A stretch of DNA of 6,444 bases from JAUYQR01 sp031415015 (GTDB lineage: Bacteria > Pseudomonadota > Alphaproteobacteria > Rhodobacterales > Rhodobacteraceae). The translations under genes were made by a program, and so were the position numbers. Shown one piece after another: positions 1 to 5,697 of the stretch. The notes under the pieces were generated by a model. That model was not told where the DNA came from. It saw only the letters and a list, made by a program, of their open reading frames with translations, and ran no database searches. Position 1 is the first letter of the stretch; every line of letters starts with the position of its first letter. Location of the stretch: contig JANOQT010000067.1 in the NCBI GenBank assembly GCA_031415015.1, forward strand, positions 1 to 6,444, given 5' to 3'.

Positions 1-792
1 CGCTTCGGCACTCAATCGCCGCCCGCGCCCCGCGGCGACGGTTTCAGCAAACAGCGTCCGGATGCTGTCGATTTCCGCCTGGATGCGGGCGCGCACAGGA
101 TCGGGCAGCGGCGCATATGGATTGCCGTCGACCTTGTGCGCGCCGGAATGGATCAGCGTGACGGTCACGCCCGCATCCGAAAGCTGGCCGCTCAGGTCGG
201 CGTGCATCACGACGACGCCGATGCTGCCCACTGCCCCGGTGCGGGGCAGGATGATGCGGTCGGCTTGGGACGCCAGCGCATAGCCTGCAGAGAAGGCATG
301 TTCGGCGACGAAGGCCCAGACCGGCTTTGCAGATCGTGCTGCCCGGATGGCGTCCGCCAGATCGAACACGCCCGCAACCTCCCCGCCGAAGCTGTCGATC
401 TCGAGGGCAATACCGCGCACCGCAGGGTCCGAGGCGGCAGCGCCGAGTTGCGCGGCAATCCCCTCATAGGACGTCTGCCCAGAGGATTGGCCGATCCACG
501 CCCCGCGATGGACCAGCACGCCAGAGACTTCGATCACGGCCACACCATCGACCATCGCAAAGGGTGTCTGACCATCCCGCTGATATTGGTCGGCCAGACC
601 GGTCGCCAGGATCCCGGCCCGAGCGGGCAAAGCGGCATGGGCCATATCTTCGGAAGCGACCTCAATCCCGGCCAGCCGCAACTGCCGCCCGGTGATGCGC
701 GGCCCAAGCCCAGAGAGGAACGCCATGGCCTTTGACGGTTCCACCAGCAGCGGCGTGTTGAACGCCCGCTGGGCGATCTGCGCATGGAACAT
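1..792 (-). CDS. S49-family phage capsid protease (lambda gpC-like), 3' end cut by window edge
   Basis: This is the N-terminal 264 residues of a serine peptidase of the SppA/S49 family, of the kind that matures phage proheads by cleaving portal and scaffold. The frame is open from the ATG at 792 to the left edge. It resembles lambda gpC in order: a leader with NTPLLVEPSKA, the VSGVLVHR strand near residue 90, DPAVRGIALEIDS then a glycine pair (about 123-137), KPVWAF (156-161), AFSAGYALAS with the likely nucleophile Ser168, GAVGSIGVVV (187-195), and SGAHKVDGNPY with the likely catalytic Lys220. The Ser/Lys dyad is therefore present. The start is backed by a strong AGGAGG (plus positions 800-805) seven bases upstream, which overlaps the portal stop codon, so translation is probably coupled. 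One oddity is SFGG at 134-137 where relatives usually have a proline before GG. The C-terminus, and any nested scaffold gene as in lambda Nu3, lie outside the window. Family call is firm. Confidence 0.95.
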   Translation of the reverse strand, partial: MFHAQIAQRAFNTPLLVEPSKAMAFLSGLGPRITGRQLRLAGIEVASEDMAHAALPARAGILATGLADQYQRDGQTPFAMVDGVAVIEVSGVLVHRGAWIGQSSGQTSYEGIAAQLGAAASDPAVRGIALEIDSFGGEVAGVFDLADAIRAARSAKPVWAFVAEHAFSAGYALASQADRIILPRTGAVGSIGVVVMHADLSGQLSDAGVTVTLIHSGAHKVDGNPYAPLPDPVRARIQAEIDSIRTLFAETVAAGRGRRLSAEA

Positions 793-803
793 CGTCTCGC
801 CTC

Positions 804-2312
804 CTATGGCGCTGCATCTTGGGCCGGGTCCTGGCTGGGATCCTGCGCAGTTTGGTCCTGCGCGTGTTGATCACCGGAATTCGGTTCACCGCCGCCAGGC
901 GCCTGCGCCGGGGATCCCGGACGGCGGAAGTCGAGACCCAGCCTGCGCTCGCGGTCACGTTCGCGGGCGATTTCCGCGTCGACCTGCTCGGCGTCGTAGC
1001 CCCGCTCGGCGATGGCCTGAGTGCGGGATTTCAACCCGGCCTCGATCTGGGCGATTTCAGCGTTGGCGTCCTTCAGCGGATCGACCCAATCCCATTTGGT
1101 CGGAAGCCAGTTGCAGGCCAGATATTCGGCCCGGCGGCGGTCATAGCCCGGCAGCTTCAATGCACCGGCCAGCACGGCGGTATCCATGAACCGAGCCCAG
1201 ACCGGTCGGCACATCTGGAACACCATGACCGAATGCTGCCAGGCTGACACCCTGCGGCGGAATTCGATCAACGAGAGCCGTGAGTTTGAGAAGTTGCCCT
1301 TGGCCCCATCGTTGCTGAGATACCCATAGGGAATGCCCAGCGCGGCCGAGATTTGCAGCAGGGTCCGGTACTGGAACGGCTCGTAGGTTGCCCCGGAATC
1401 AGCCGGGGCGCTGACGGTCACGTCCTCGCCAGGATCGAGCCGCACCACTTGGCCGGGTGCCACCTCATATTCCTCGTCAGGAGGAGCCAGGGGATTGTCC
1501 GGCGCGGGCGAGGTCACGAACATCGCATACATCGCCGCCACCTTTTTGCGGTCGAGTTCAGCGTCGTCATATTGATCGAGCAGGAACAGTTTCACGATGG
1601 CAGGCGCAAAGCGCGATACACCGCGCAGCTGCCCGGCCTCGACCGGGTCAATCACATGCAGCACCTCCGAAGCCGGAACCCGGACTGTTTCGCCGGATAG
1701 GCCGGGATCGGTGCTGTCGCCCGGGTGTCGGCGCAGGAAGTGGAAGGCGACGCGGCGTCCGACCCGGTCGAACTCGATGCCCTGTCTGATGACATTGCCA
1801 TTGCCGTCCACTGCATTTTGGTTGAGAGGCAGCATTTCTGACGGCAGCATCTGCACTTGCAGCGGAACGACCAGCCCATCCTCCGGGCGGCGCGGCCGGA
1901 ACCGCAGGAACACCTCGCCGGTCATGAACACCTCGCGGGCGGCGCGGCGCTGCAACCCGTAGAAATCGGTCAACCCTTCAGCGTCGGCATCATCGGTCCA
2001 GGCCAACCAGAGGCGCTGCACGGCATCCTTGCGCGAGGCCTGTTCAATGCTGGAATTGGGGCTGATGCCATCGCCGACCGTGTTGGCTGCCCACGACTCA
2101 ATAGCGTTCGCGGCATAGCCGTTGTTTCGCACCAGCCAACGCGCCCGGGCGTTCATTTCCGGTCCGGAGGCGGCGATCAGCGCGTTGACATGGGCGCGCG
2201 AGCTGACAAAGCCCTTCAACCGGCGCTGGCCGGAGGTGGCGTCAAAGCCGCCCGGCACGCCAAAGCCGCCGACCCATGCACCAAGGCGGGACCGCCAAGT
2301 GGTCGAGGTCAT
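804..2312 (-). CDS. phage portal protein, lambda gpB family
   Basis: The 502-residue product belongs to the lambda-type portal family (lambda gpB is about 530). Portals form the dodecameric ring at one head vertex, dock the terminase and carry DNA in and out. Supporting features are an N-terminal RNNGYAANAIESWAANTVGDG segment, the GEVFLRF strand near 132, a LLDQYDDAELDRKKVAAMYAMF helix near 245-265, and IPYGYLSNDGAKGNFSNSRL near 327-346 followed by the long hydrophobic SVMVFQMCRPVWARF helix, all typical of the family core and clip/stem region. The last ~38 residues are a disordered-looking P/G/Q/D/A tail. I chose ATG at 2312, with AAGGA nine bases upstream. A GTG at 2318, overlapping the gpW stop as GTGA, would add two residues but sits only three bases from that ribosome-binding site. 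The stop (804) lies 11 bases before the protease start. The gene looks intact. Confidence 0.95.
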   Translation of the reverse strand: MTSTTWRSRLGAWVGGFGVPGGFDATSGQRRLKGFVSSRAHVNALIAASGPEMNARARWLVRNNGYAANAIESWAANTVGDGISPNSSIEQASRKDAVQRLWLAWTDDADAEGLTDFYGLQRRAAREVFMTGEVFLRFRPRRPEDGLVVPLQVQMLPSEMLPLNQNAVDGNGNVIRQGIEFDRVGRRVAFHFLRRHPGDSTDPGLSGETVRVPASEVLHVIDPVEAGQLRGVSRFAPAIVKLFLLDQYDDAELDRKKVAAMYAMFVTSPAPDNPLAPPDEEYEVAPGQVVRLDPGEDVTVSAPADSGATYEPFQYRTLLQISAALGIPYGYLSNDGAKGNFSNSRLSLIEFRRRVSAWQHSVMVFQMCRPVWARFMDTAVLAGALKLPGYDRRRAEYLACNWLPTKWDWVDPLKDANAEIAQIEAGLKSRTQAIAERGYDAEQVDAEIARERDRERRLGLDFRRPGSPAQAPGGGEPNSGDQHAQDQTAQDPSQDPAQDAAP

Positions 2313-2314
2313 GA

Positions 2315-2530
2315 TCACAGATCCTTCGAAGCGAAGGGCCGCGACACCCGCGACCGCGTGACTGTGGTGTCTGCCGCCGCGATCCGACGTTCCAGATCGA
2401 AGATCGCGGTCGTCAGTTCTGCGTCCGAGCCATAGTTGATCTGCCGACCGTCATAGGTGATCGACCGGACGCCGCCAAAGCGCATGCCAAGGAGGGCGCT
2501 CAAAAGCGCCTGCATTTCTGCCAGAGTCAT
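2315..2530 (-). CDS. gpW-like head-tail joining protein
   Basis: A 71-residue protein in the position and size of lambda gpW (68 residues), which attaches to the portal after packaging, stabilises the filled head and makes the site for the next connector protein. The N-terminal helix (TLAEMQALLSALLG), a short beta-hairpin (VRSITYDGRQINYGS, about 22-35) and a second helix (ELTTAIFDLERRIAAA, about 38-53) give the alpha-beta-beta-alpha pattern of that family, followed by a short basic tail (RSRVSRPFASKDL). The start ATG at 2530 has GAGG eight bases upstream and lies five bases after the terminase stop. Its stop overlaps the portal start region. Identification rests on size, predicted fold and the invariant terminase-W-portal gene order more than on individual residues. 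Confidence 0.85.
   Translation of the reverse strand: MTLAEMQALLSALLGMRFGGVRSITYDGRQINYGSDAELTTAIFDLERRIAAADTTVTRSRVSRPFASKDL
2321..2326 (-). promoter_or_regulatory. ribosome-binding site deciding the portal start
   Basis: AAGGAT on the minus strand lies within the 3' end of the gpW gene. It is nine bases from the ATG at 2312 but only two or three from the GTG at 2318. The spacing favours the ATG as the true portal start, although the GTG is the longest in-frame choice. Confidence 0.6.
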
Positions 2531-2535
2531 TGTCG

Positions 2536-4578
2536 CTACCTCATGTATTTCGGGGTCACCGCGCCGGAACGGCGGCGGCGCAGTGTCAGCACGGTTCCGG
2601 CCGTCGGTGCCGTCGGTTCGATGACTTCAGTTGCGGGGATCACTTTGGTTTCCACACCCGCTTGGGCTTCCAGCGACCGCCATGTCGCCTCGTCCCAGCG
2701 GTCGGCGCCGAGGATCCACGCGGCGGCGCGGGCATAGACCCGACAATCCAGCGCCTCGTTACGTTCGCGCATCTTCTGCCATTCCTGGTGGCCGAAGCCG
2801 CGCTTGTTGCGCACCGTGACCATCTGTTCGGCCACCAGCTGCTTCAGCCATTCGGTGTCAGCCCAGCTGGGCAGGTGCATCGTGCCAGCCGGATCGCAAA
2901 CGCCCAGCGCCCGATCTTCATCGCTCGGGCGTTCCAACCGCAGGAAGCGGTAGGTTTCCGCCTTGAAGGTGGAGACGGCGATGGTCCAGAGCCGCGCGCC
3001 CCGGCGCAGACGCTTGCCGCCAATGGTGGCGTCGACAAAGGTCGGCCCCGATACCGGCGTTGACCGGTTGAAGCTTTCCACACCCTTGATCGGTGTCACC
3101 TGCGCGTAACCGGCGGCGCGTGACCATGCGTAAACTGCCGGGGCTTCGTAGCCGGTGTCGATGGAGAGTTTGGATAGCTGCATCACCGCGCCGCTTTCAT
3201 GCGCCCATGTGCGGCCGAGCAAAGCCGTCAGCTTGTCCCAGGCGGCAGGATCCTCCGGACCACCCGCGATGACGATGTGTTCGATCAGCCAGCTTTCGAG
3301 ACCGCGGCCCCAGGCCCAGACGTCGACCTCGATCCGGTCCTTCTGCACATCGGCACCGGCGGTCAGAAACAGACCCAAATGGGGGACGGCGGCGGTGAAG
3401 ACCTCGCGGCGATCCGCCAGCCGTTGCCATTCCGGCGCATCGCCCGACTCCACCCATGTTTCGCCCAACAGAGTGTTGCGCGCGGCGCGCAACATCTCGT
3501 CCGAACCCTGCGCCGCCAGCCAGTCCCGCGCGATCTGCGCCCAACTTTTCCAGCCCATCGGTGAATAGAGCGCGGAGATATGGAAGCCGATGGAATGCGG
3601 ATCGACCGAAACAGCAGTCGACCGCCATTCACCTTGTTCCAGCATCTGGGTCTTGTGATGCTCGGCGATGGGCTTCTCGCACCCCTCGCAAGCGTAGGCG
3701 GCGGTTTCCGGTTGGCCCTTAGCCCAGCGCAGCCGTTCAAACTGCAGCCACTGCATCGCCCCGCAATGCGGGCAGGGCACGAAGTACCGGCGCTGGTCCG
3801 ATGCCTCGAATTCCCGCTCGATCCGCGACAACCCCCGGATTGTCGGGGTCGAGACCATGAACACCTTGCGCCGGTGCGAGAAGGTCGTGGTGCGCGCTTC
3901 GGCCAGTGTGACCGGATCGCCTTCTTCGTCGGCCGATGCCGGATAGGCATCGACCTCGTCGAGGAAGATGTAGCGCGCGGGCATCGAGCGCAGTCCGGTG
4001 GCGGAATTCGCACCGGTCAGCACCAGGATGCCGCCGGGGAATTCCTTCGACAGCATCGAGTTGCCCGCGTCGCGCGACCGGGCCGGATTGACCCGTTCGC
4101 GCAAGGCAGGACTGTCCGCGATCAGCGGGTCCAATCGCCCGCGCGAAGTGCGTTTGGCCATTTCGACCGTTGGCAGCACCGCCAGCATTGGGCCTGGGGC
4201 GTGGTGGATCACAAAGCCGATCCAGTTGTTGCCCGCCTCAGTTGCCCCGACCTGCGCAGCCTTCATGAACGAGATGCGCTGGGCCGGGTGGCGGGGCGAC
4301 AGCGCATCCATGATCTCGCGCAGATAGGGCGTGCGCGCCGTGCGATACCGCCCGGGTTCGGCGCTGGCACGCGACGACAACCAGCGATGCTGATCGGCCC
4401 ATTCCGACACCGTCAGGTCCGGGTCGGGCCGCATTCCCCGGCGCCAAGTGCGAAGGATGTCTTCCGCGCCGTCAAAGCCAAGGTCGAGCCCGTCTGTCAG
4501 ATGGTCTCCGGTCAGATCGTCGTCTTCACCCCAAGGAGACTCGGAGGTCGGCGAGGGCTGCGAGCTGTTCTCTGACAT
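2536..4578 (-). CDS. terminase large subunit, lambda GpA family
   Basis: This 680-residue protein is the DNA-packaging motor and cos/pac nuclease of a lambda-like phage (lambda gpA is about 640). Visible in order: LRTWRRGMRPDP...VSEWADQHRWL (42-67), matching the lambda N-terminal region; a variant Walker A, KAAQVGATEA (106-115), in place of the classic GKT loop as in lambda gpA; Walker B IFLDEVD with Asp207 and Glu208; VSTPTIRG (242-249), the coupling motif; a CPHC/CEGC zinc-binding pair (Cys269, 272, 297, 300); and a nuclease domain with AGADVQKDR (Asp410), SIDTGYE (Asp474) and NEALDCRVYA (Asp611), which align with the lambda metal-binding region. The first ~35 residues are an acidic, Ser/Pro-rich extension beyond the lambda start, encoded in the 53-base overlap with the small subunit gene. 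The ribosome-binding site at 4578 is weak (GGAA, about five bases away), so translation is probably coupled to the upstream gene. It looks intact and functional. Confidence 0.97.
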   Translation of the reverse strand: MSENSSQPSPTSESPWGEDDDLTGDHLTDGLDLGFDGAEDILRTWRRGMRPDPDLTVSEWADQHRWLSSRASAEPGRYRTARTPYLREIMDALSPRHPAQRISFMKAAQVGATEAGNNWIGFVIHHAPGPMLAVLPTVEMAKRTSRGRLDPLIADSPALRERVNPARSRDAGNSMLSKEFPGGILVLTGANSATGLRSMPARYIFLDEVDAYPASADEEGDPVTLAEARTTTFSHRRKVFMVSTPTIRGLSRIEREFEASDQRRYFVPCPHCGAMQWLQFERLRWAKGQPETAAYACEGCEKPIAEHHKTQMLEQGEWRSTAVSVDPHSIGFHISALYSPMGWKSWAQIARDWLAAQGSDEMLRAARNTLLGETWVESGDAPEWQRLADRREVFTAAVPHLGLFLTAGADVQKDRIEVDVWAWGRGLESWLIEHIVIAGGPEDPAAWDKLTALLGRTWAHESGAVMQLSKLSIDTGYEAPAVYAWSRAAGYAQVTPIKGVESFNRSTPVSGPTFVDATIGGKRLRRGARLWTIAVSTFKAETYRFLRLERPSDEDRALGVCDPAGTMHLPSWADTEWLKQLVAEQMVTVRNKRGFGHQEWQKMRERNEALDCRVYARAAAWILGADRWDEATWRSLEAQAGVETKVIPATEVIEPTAPTAGTVLTLRRRRSGAVTPKYMR

Positions 4579-5062
4579 GGGTTTCCAGCACCCTTTGCAG
4601 GATCGCGGCCTCGATCATCACCGGTTTGTTGGTCTGCTTCTCCACTTCCGCTGCCACTTCGGCCGCCATCAGCGCCGCCACCCGGGCAGGCCACGTCACC
4701 CAGACGTCCCGTTCTTGCCGCGCCAGGCGGAACACCAGCGCCTCGGCACGCGCCCGGTCGACCAGAGTGCCCTTCTTCTTCTGGATCGCCAGTTGACGTT
4801 CTTGCGCCTGATAGACCGTCAGTGCCGTTCGGGCCTTCAGATAGGAGGAACTGTCGGCGGGGCCGGAAAAACCGCTGTCGCCACTGGTCGACCGACGCTG
4901 TTGATCGGGATCGGTCATCTCCGAACGGCGCGCATTTGATGCCGCCGCATTGATAGATCCATCCCCGAAAACCACCAGCCGCCCGGCCTTGCGGGCCTTC
5001 TGGATCGCCCCACGCGAGAGGCCGGAATGGCTGGAATATTCCCGCTCGCTCATGCCGTCCAT
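4526..5062 (-). CDS. terminase small subunit, Nu1-like
   Basis: The 178-residue product has the two-part build of lambda Nu1 (181 residues), the DNA-recognition subunit that binds beside cos and loads the large subunit. Residues ~4-34 form a short helix-turn-helix (MSEREYSSHSGLSRGAIQKA, then KAGRLVVFGDG) resembling the winged helix of Nu1. Residues ~45-72 are a polar linker. Residues 74-135 (YLKARTALTVYQAQERQLA..., GTLVDRARAEALVFRLARQ, then VWVTWPARVAAL) match the Nu1 C-terminal pattern of a helix, a V-x-R/E-A-x-A segment and a W/L-P motif. The C-terminal helices probably contact the large subunit. It is the first gene of the minus-strand operon. The start is uncertain: ATG 5062 has GGA eight bases upstream, while ATG 5053 is three codons in. 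The reading frame stays open further upstream into AT-rich intergenic DNA, which does not look coding. It overlaps the next gene by 53 bases. Confidence 0.82.
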   Translation of the reverse strand: MDGMSEREYSSHSGLSRGAIQKARKAGRLVVFGDGSINAAASNARRSEMTDPDQQRRSTSGDSGFSGPADSSSYLKARTALTVYQAQERQLAIQKKKGTLVDRARAEALVFRLARQERDVWVTWPARVAALMAAEVAAEVEKQTNKPVMIEAAILQRVLETHVREQLAALADLRVSLG

Positions 5063-5082
5063 GGCACTGTTCCATCCAGTTA

Positions 5083-5099
5083 AAGCAATGATATTGCTT
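5083..5099. repeat. perfect 17-bp inverted repeat (7-3-7)
   Basis: The arms AAGCAAT and ATTGCTT are exact reverse complements around a GAT spacer. It lies 21-37 bases upstream of the terminase small subunit start and contains the best -10 candidate for that operon, so a bound dimer would block transcription. The arm length suits a helix-turn-helix repressor. No terminator-like T run follows it, and it is AT-rich, so a terminator is unlikely. Confidence 0.6.
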
Positions 5100-5101
5100 G
5101 C

Positions 5102-5114
5102 TATTAAGTTGATT
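5102..5114 (-). promoter_or_regulatory. near-match to an IHF-binding site
   Basis: On the minus strand AATCAACTTAATA fits WATCAANNNNTTR at eight of the nine specified positions (A replaces the first T of TTR). It lies between the inverted repeat and the direct repeats. IHF bends DNA at lambda cos and at many promoters. A single near-match in AT-rich DNA is weak evidence on its own. Confidence 0.25.
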
Positions 5115-5145
5115 ACACTTCGGGAAAGAGCGAATCTGATTACAC
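5110..5145. repeat. two direct copies of TGATTACAC, 27 bp apart
   Basis: The 9-mer TGATTACAC occurs at 5110-5118 and again at 5137-5145 (start to start 27 bp), in the same orientation. Two exact copies this close, in a region this small, suggest paired protein-binding sites, for a regulator or for the terminase small subunit. The flanks do not match, so this is not simply a duplicated segment. Confidence 0.5.
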
Positions 5146-5178
5146 GAAAACGATGCAACTCACCCCGGAGACCACGCC

Positions 5179-5373
5179 ATGACCGCCAAGACCGCAGCCC
5201 CCGCCAAAACCCCCAGCGAAGCCTTGTTGATGGAGATCGCCGCCAAGCATTTTCACTTGGAAACGCTGGAAACCCGCAACAGCGACGGCCTCGACTTCCA
5301 CGATGTCGCGGTCTGGTCGATCCGGGCCGCACTGGAAGCGGCCTTCGCCGCTGGCCAAGCCGCAAGCCGCTGA
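5179..5373 (+). CDS. small DUF6900-like protein
   Basis: A 64-residue soluble protein of unknown function. After an Ala/Lys/Thr/Pro-rich start it has one helix (SEALLMEIAAKHF, about 13-25), then ETLETRNSDGLDFHDVAVW (28-46), then an Ala-rich helix (SIRAALEAAFAAGQAA). I recall the ETRNSD-LDFHDVAVW block as the hallmark of the DUF6900 family, found in alphaproteobacterial phages, plasmids and chromosomes. No catalytic motif or membrane segment is visible. The start at 5179 has GGAG eight bases upstream. It is the first gene of the rightward run, 14 bases from the next gene, and is probably transcribed from the divergent region to its left. Family assignment is from memory; function unknown. Confidence 0.75.
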   Translation: MTAKTAAPAKTPSEALLMEIAAKHFHLETLETRNSDGLDFHDVAVWSIRAALEAAFAAGQAASR

Positions 5374-5387
5374 ACAGGAGCACCGCC

Positions 5388-5615
5388 ATGAACACCCGCC
5401 GCATCACCGATAATTCCAAAGCCCTGAACGCTTTCCTCGCCGCGAAGATCGAGATCGACTCGATGCTGGAACGCTTGAAAACCCTCAGCGACGACCATTT
5501 CGACACCCACCCCGACGCGATCAACTGGGGCGATGTCGGCACGCTGAACCATTACGCCAGCCTGCTGCGCCAGATCACCGACAGCGCCTTCAAGGAGGGC
5601 GAACATGCCGCTTGA
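5388..5615 (+). CDS. hypothetical protein, 75 aa
   Basis: I do not recognise a named family. The product is short, soluble and probably helical: an N-terminal helix (SKALNAFLAAKIEIDSMLERLKTL, split about 10-33), a polar His/Asp-rich middle (DDHFDTHPDAINWGDVG, about 35-51), then a second helix (TLNHYASLLRQITDSAF, about 52-68). The two helices with a central INWGDVG turn suggest a small helical hairpin, which may dimerise or bind a partner. The start ATG at 5388 has AGGAG seven bases upstream. The frame is open well upstream, but that part runs antisense to the terminase gene and through the intergenic region and is not credible. Its stop overlaps the following start by 11 bases, and the strong AAGGAGG for that start lies inside this gene, so translation is probably coupled. 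Confidence 0.75.
   Translation: MNTRRITDNSKALNAFLAAKIEIDSMLERLKTLSDDHFDTHPDAINWGDVGTLNHYASLLRQITDSAFKEGEHAA
5592..5598 (+). promoter_or_regulatory. strong ribosome-binding site for the ATG at 5605
   Basis: AAGGAGG, six bases before the ATG at 5605, is the best Shine-Dalgarno match on the plus strand of the window. It argues that translation truly begins at 5605, either for a separate short peptide or for an extended DUF3489 protein. Confidence 0.6.
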
Positions 5616-5697
5616 TCCTGCCCAGCGCCATCAGATCGAACAAGACGCCATCACCGCCGCGTGGGAAGCCGCGCATGATAAAAAAGAGGGACGCACC
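5605..5697 (+). other. 31-codon leader: N-terminal extension of DUF3489 protein or remnant of a separate micro-gene
   Basis: These 31 codons start at an ATG with a strong AAGGAGG and read in frame, without a stop, into the DUF3489 gene. The peptide (MPLDPAQRHQIEQDAI, then TAAWEAAHDKKEGRT) looks like a single amphipathic helix. Near its end is a run of six A (5680-5685). With one A fewer the frame would become DKKRDAP and end at TGA 5699-5701, overlapping the DUF3489 ATG as ATGA, a classic coupled arrangement. So this may originally be a separate 31-aa gene now fused in frame, or slippage at the A run may yield both products. Which form is real cannot be decided from the sequence. Confidence 0.45.

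Larger units (their letters stand above)
5063..5178. promoter_or_regulatory. AT-rich divergent control region (candidate promoters, operator or terminase-binding site)
   Basis: This is the only sizeable non-coding stretch in the window. It is markedly richer in A and T than the genes on both sides, and it separates the leftward packaging operon from the rightward small-gene run, so it should hold promoters for both. Minus strand: TATCAT (plus 5088-5093) matches the -10 consensus at five of six bases and would start transcription about 20 bases before the small subunit ATG; no good -35 is seen. Plus strand: TTGATT (5109-5114), 17 bases, then GAATCT (5132-5137) is a weak candidate. The region also carries the inverted and direct repeats listed separately. 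Assignment as regulatory is inference from position and composition. Confidence 0.5.

Noticed and set aside
136..735. 199-codon plus-strand open frame opposite the protease
   Set aside because: A shadow of the S49 protease frame, Arg/Gly/Pro-rich, with no recognisable domain.
1857..2435. 192-codon plus-strand frame spanning the portal and gpW genes
   Set aside because: It crosses the junction of two well-supported minus-strand genes and has no ribosome-binding site or domain signal.
3580..4575. 331-codon plus-strand open frame opposite the terminase large subunit
   Set aside because: It is antisense to a gene with all the family motifs. High GC leaves antisense frames open. Composition is Arg/Gly/His-rich without domain features.
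5083..5099. The inverted repeat as a terminator
   Set aside because: The stem is AT-rich and short, no T run follows on either strand, and no gene ends beside it.
5080..5107. Two TTAA motifs resembling a CtrA binding site
   Set aside because: The spacing is 20 bases instead of the 7 of the full CtrA consensus, so this is chance in AT-rich DNA.
4950..5387. Upstream extension of the 75-aa gene frame
   Set aside because: It overlaps the small terminase gene antisense and the intergenic repeats. The ATG at 5388 has a good ribosome-binding site.
5063..5542. Upstream extension of the terminase small subunit frame (338 codons in total)
   Set aside because: It runs antisense through three small genes and the AT-rich intergenic region. 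The added residues look non-coding, and the Nu1-like N-terminus begins at 5062 or 5053.
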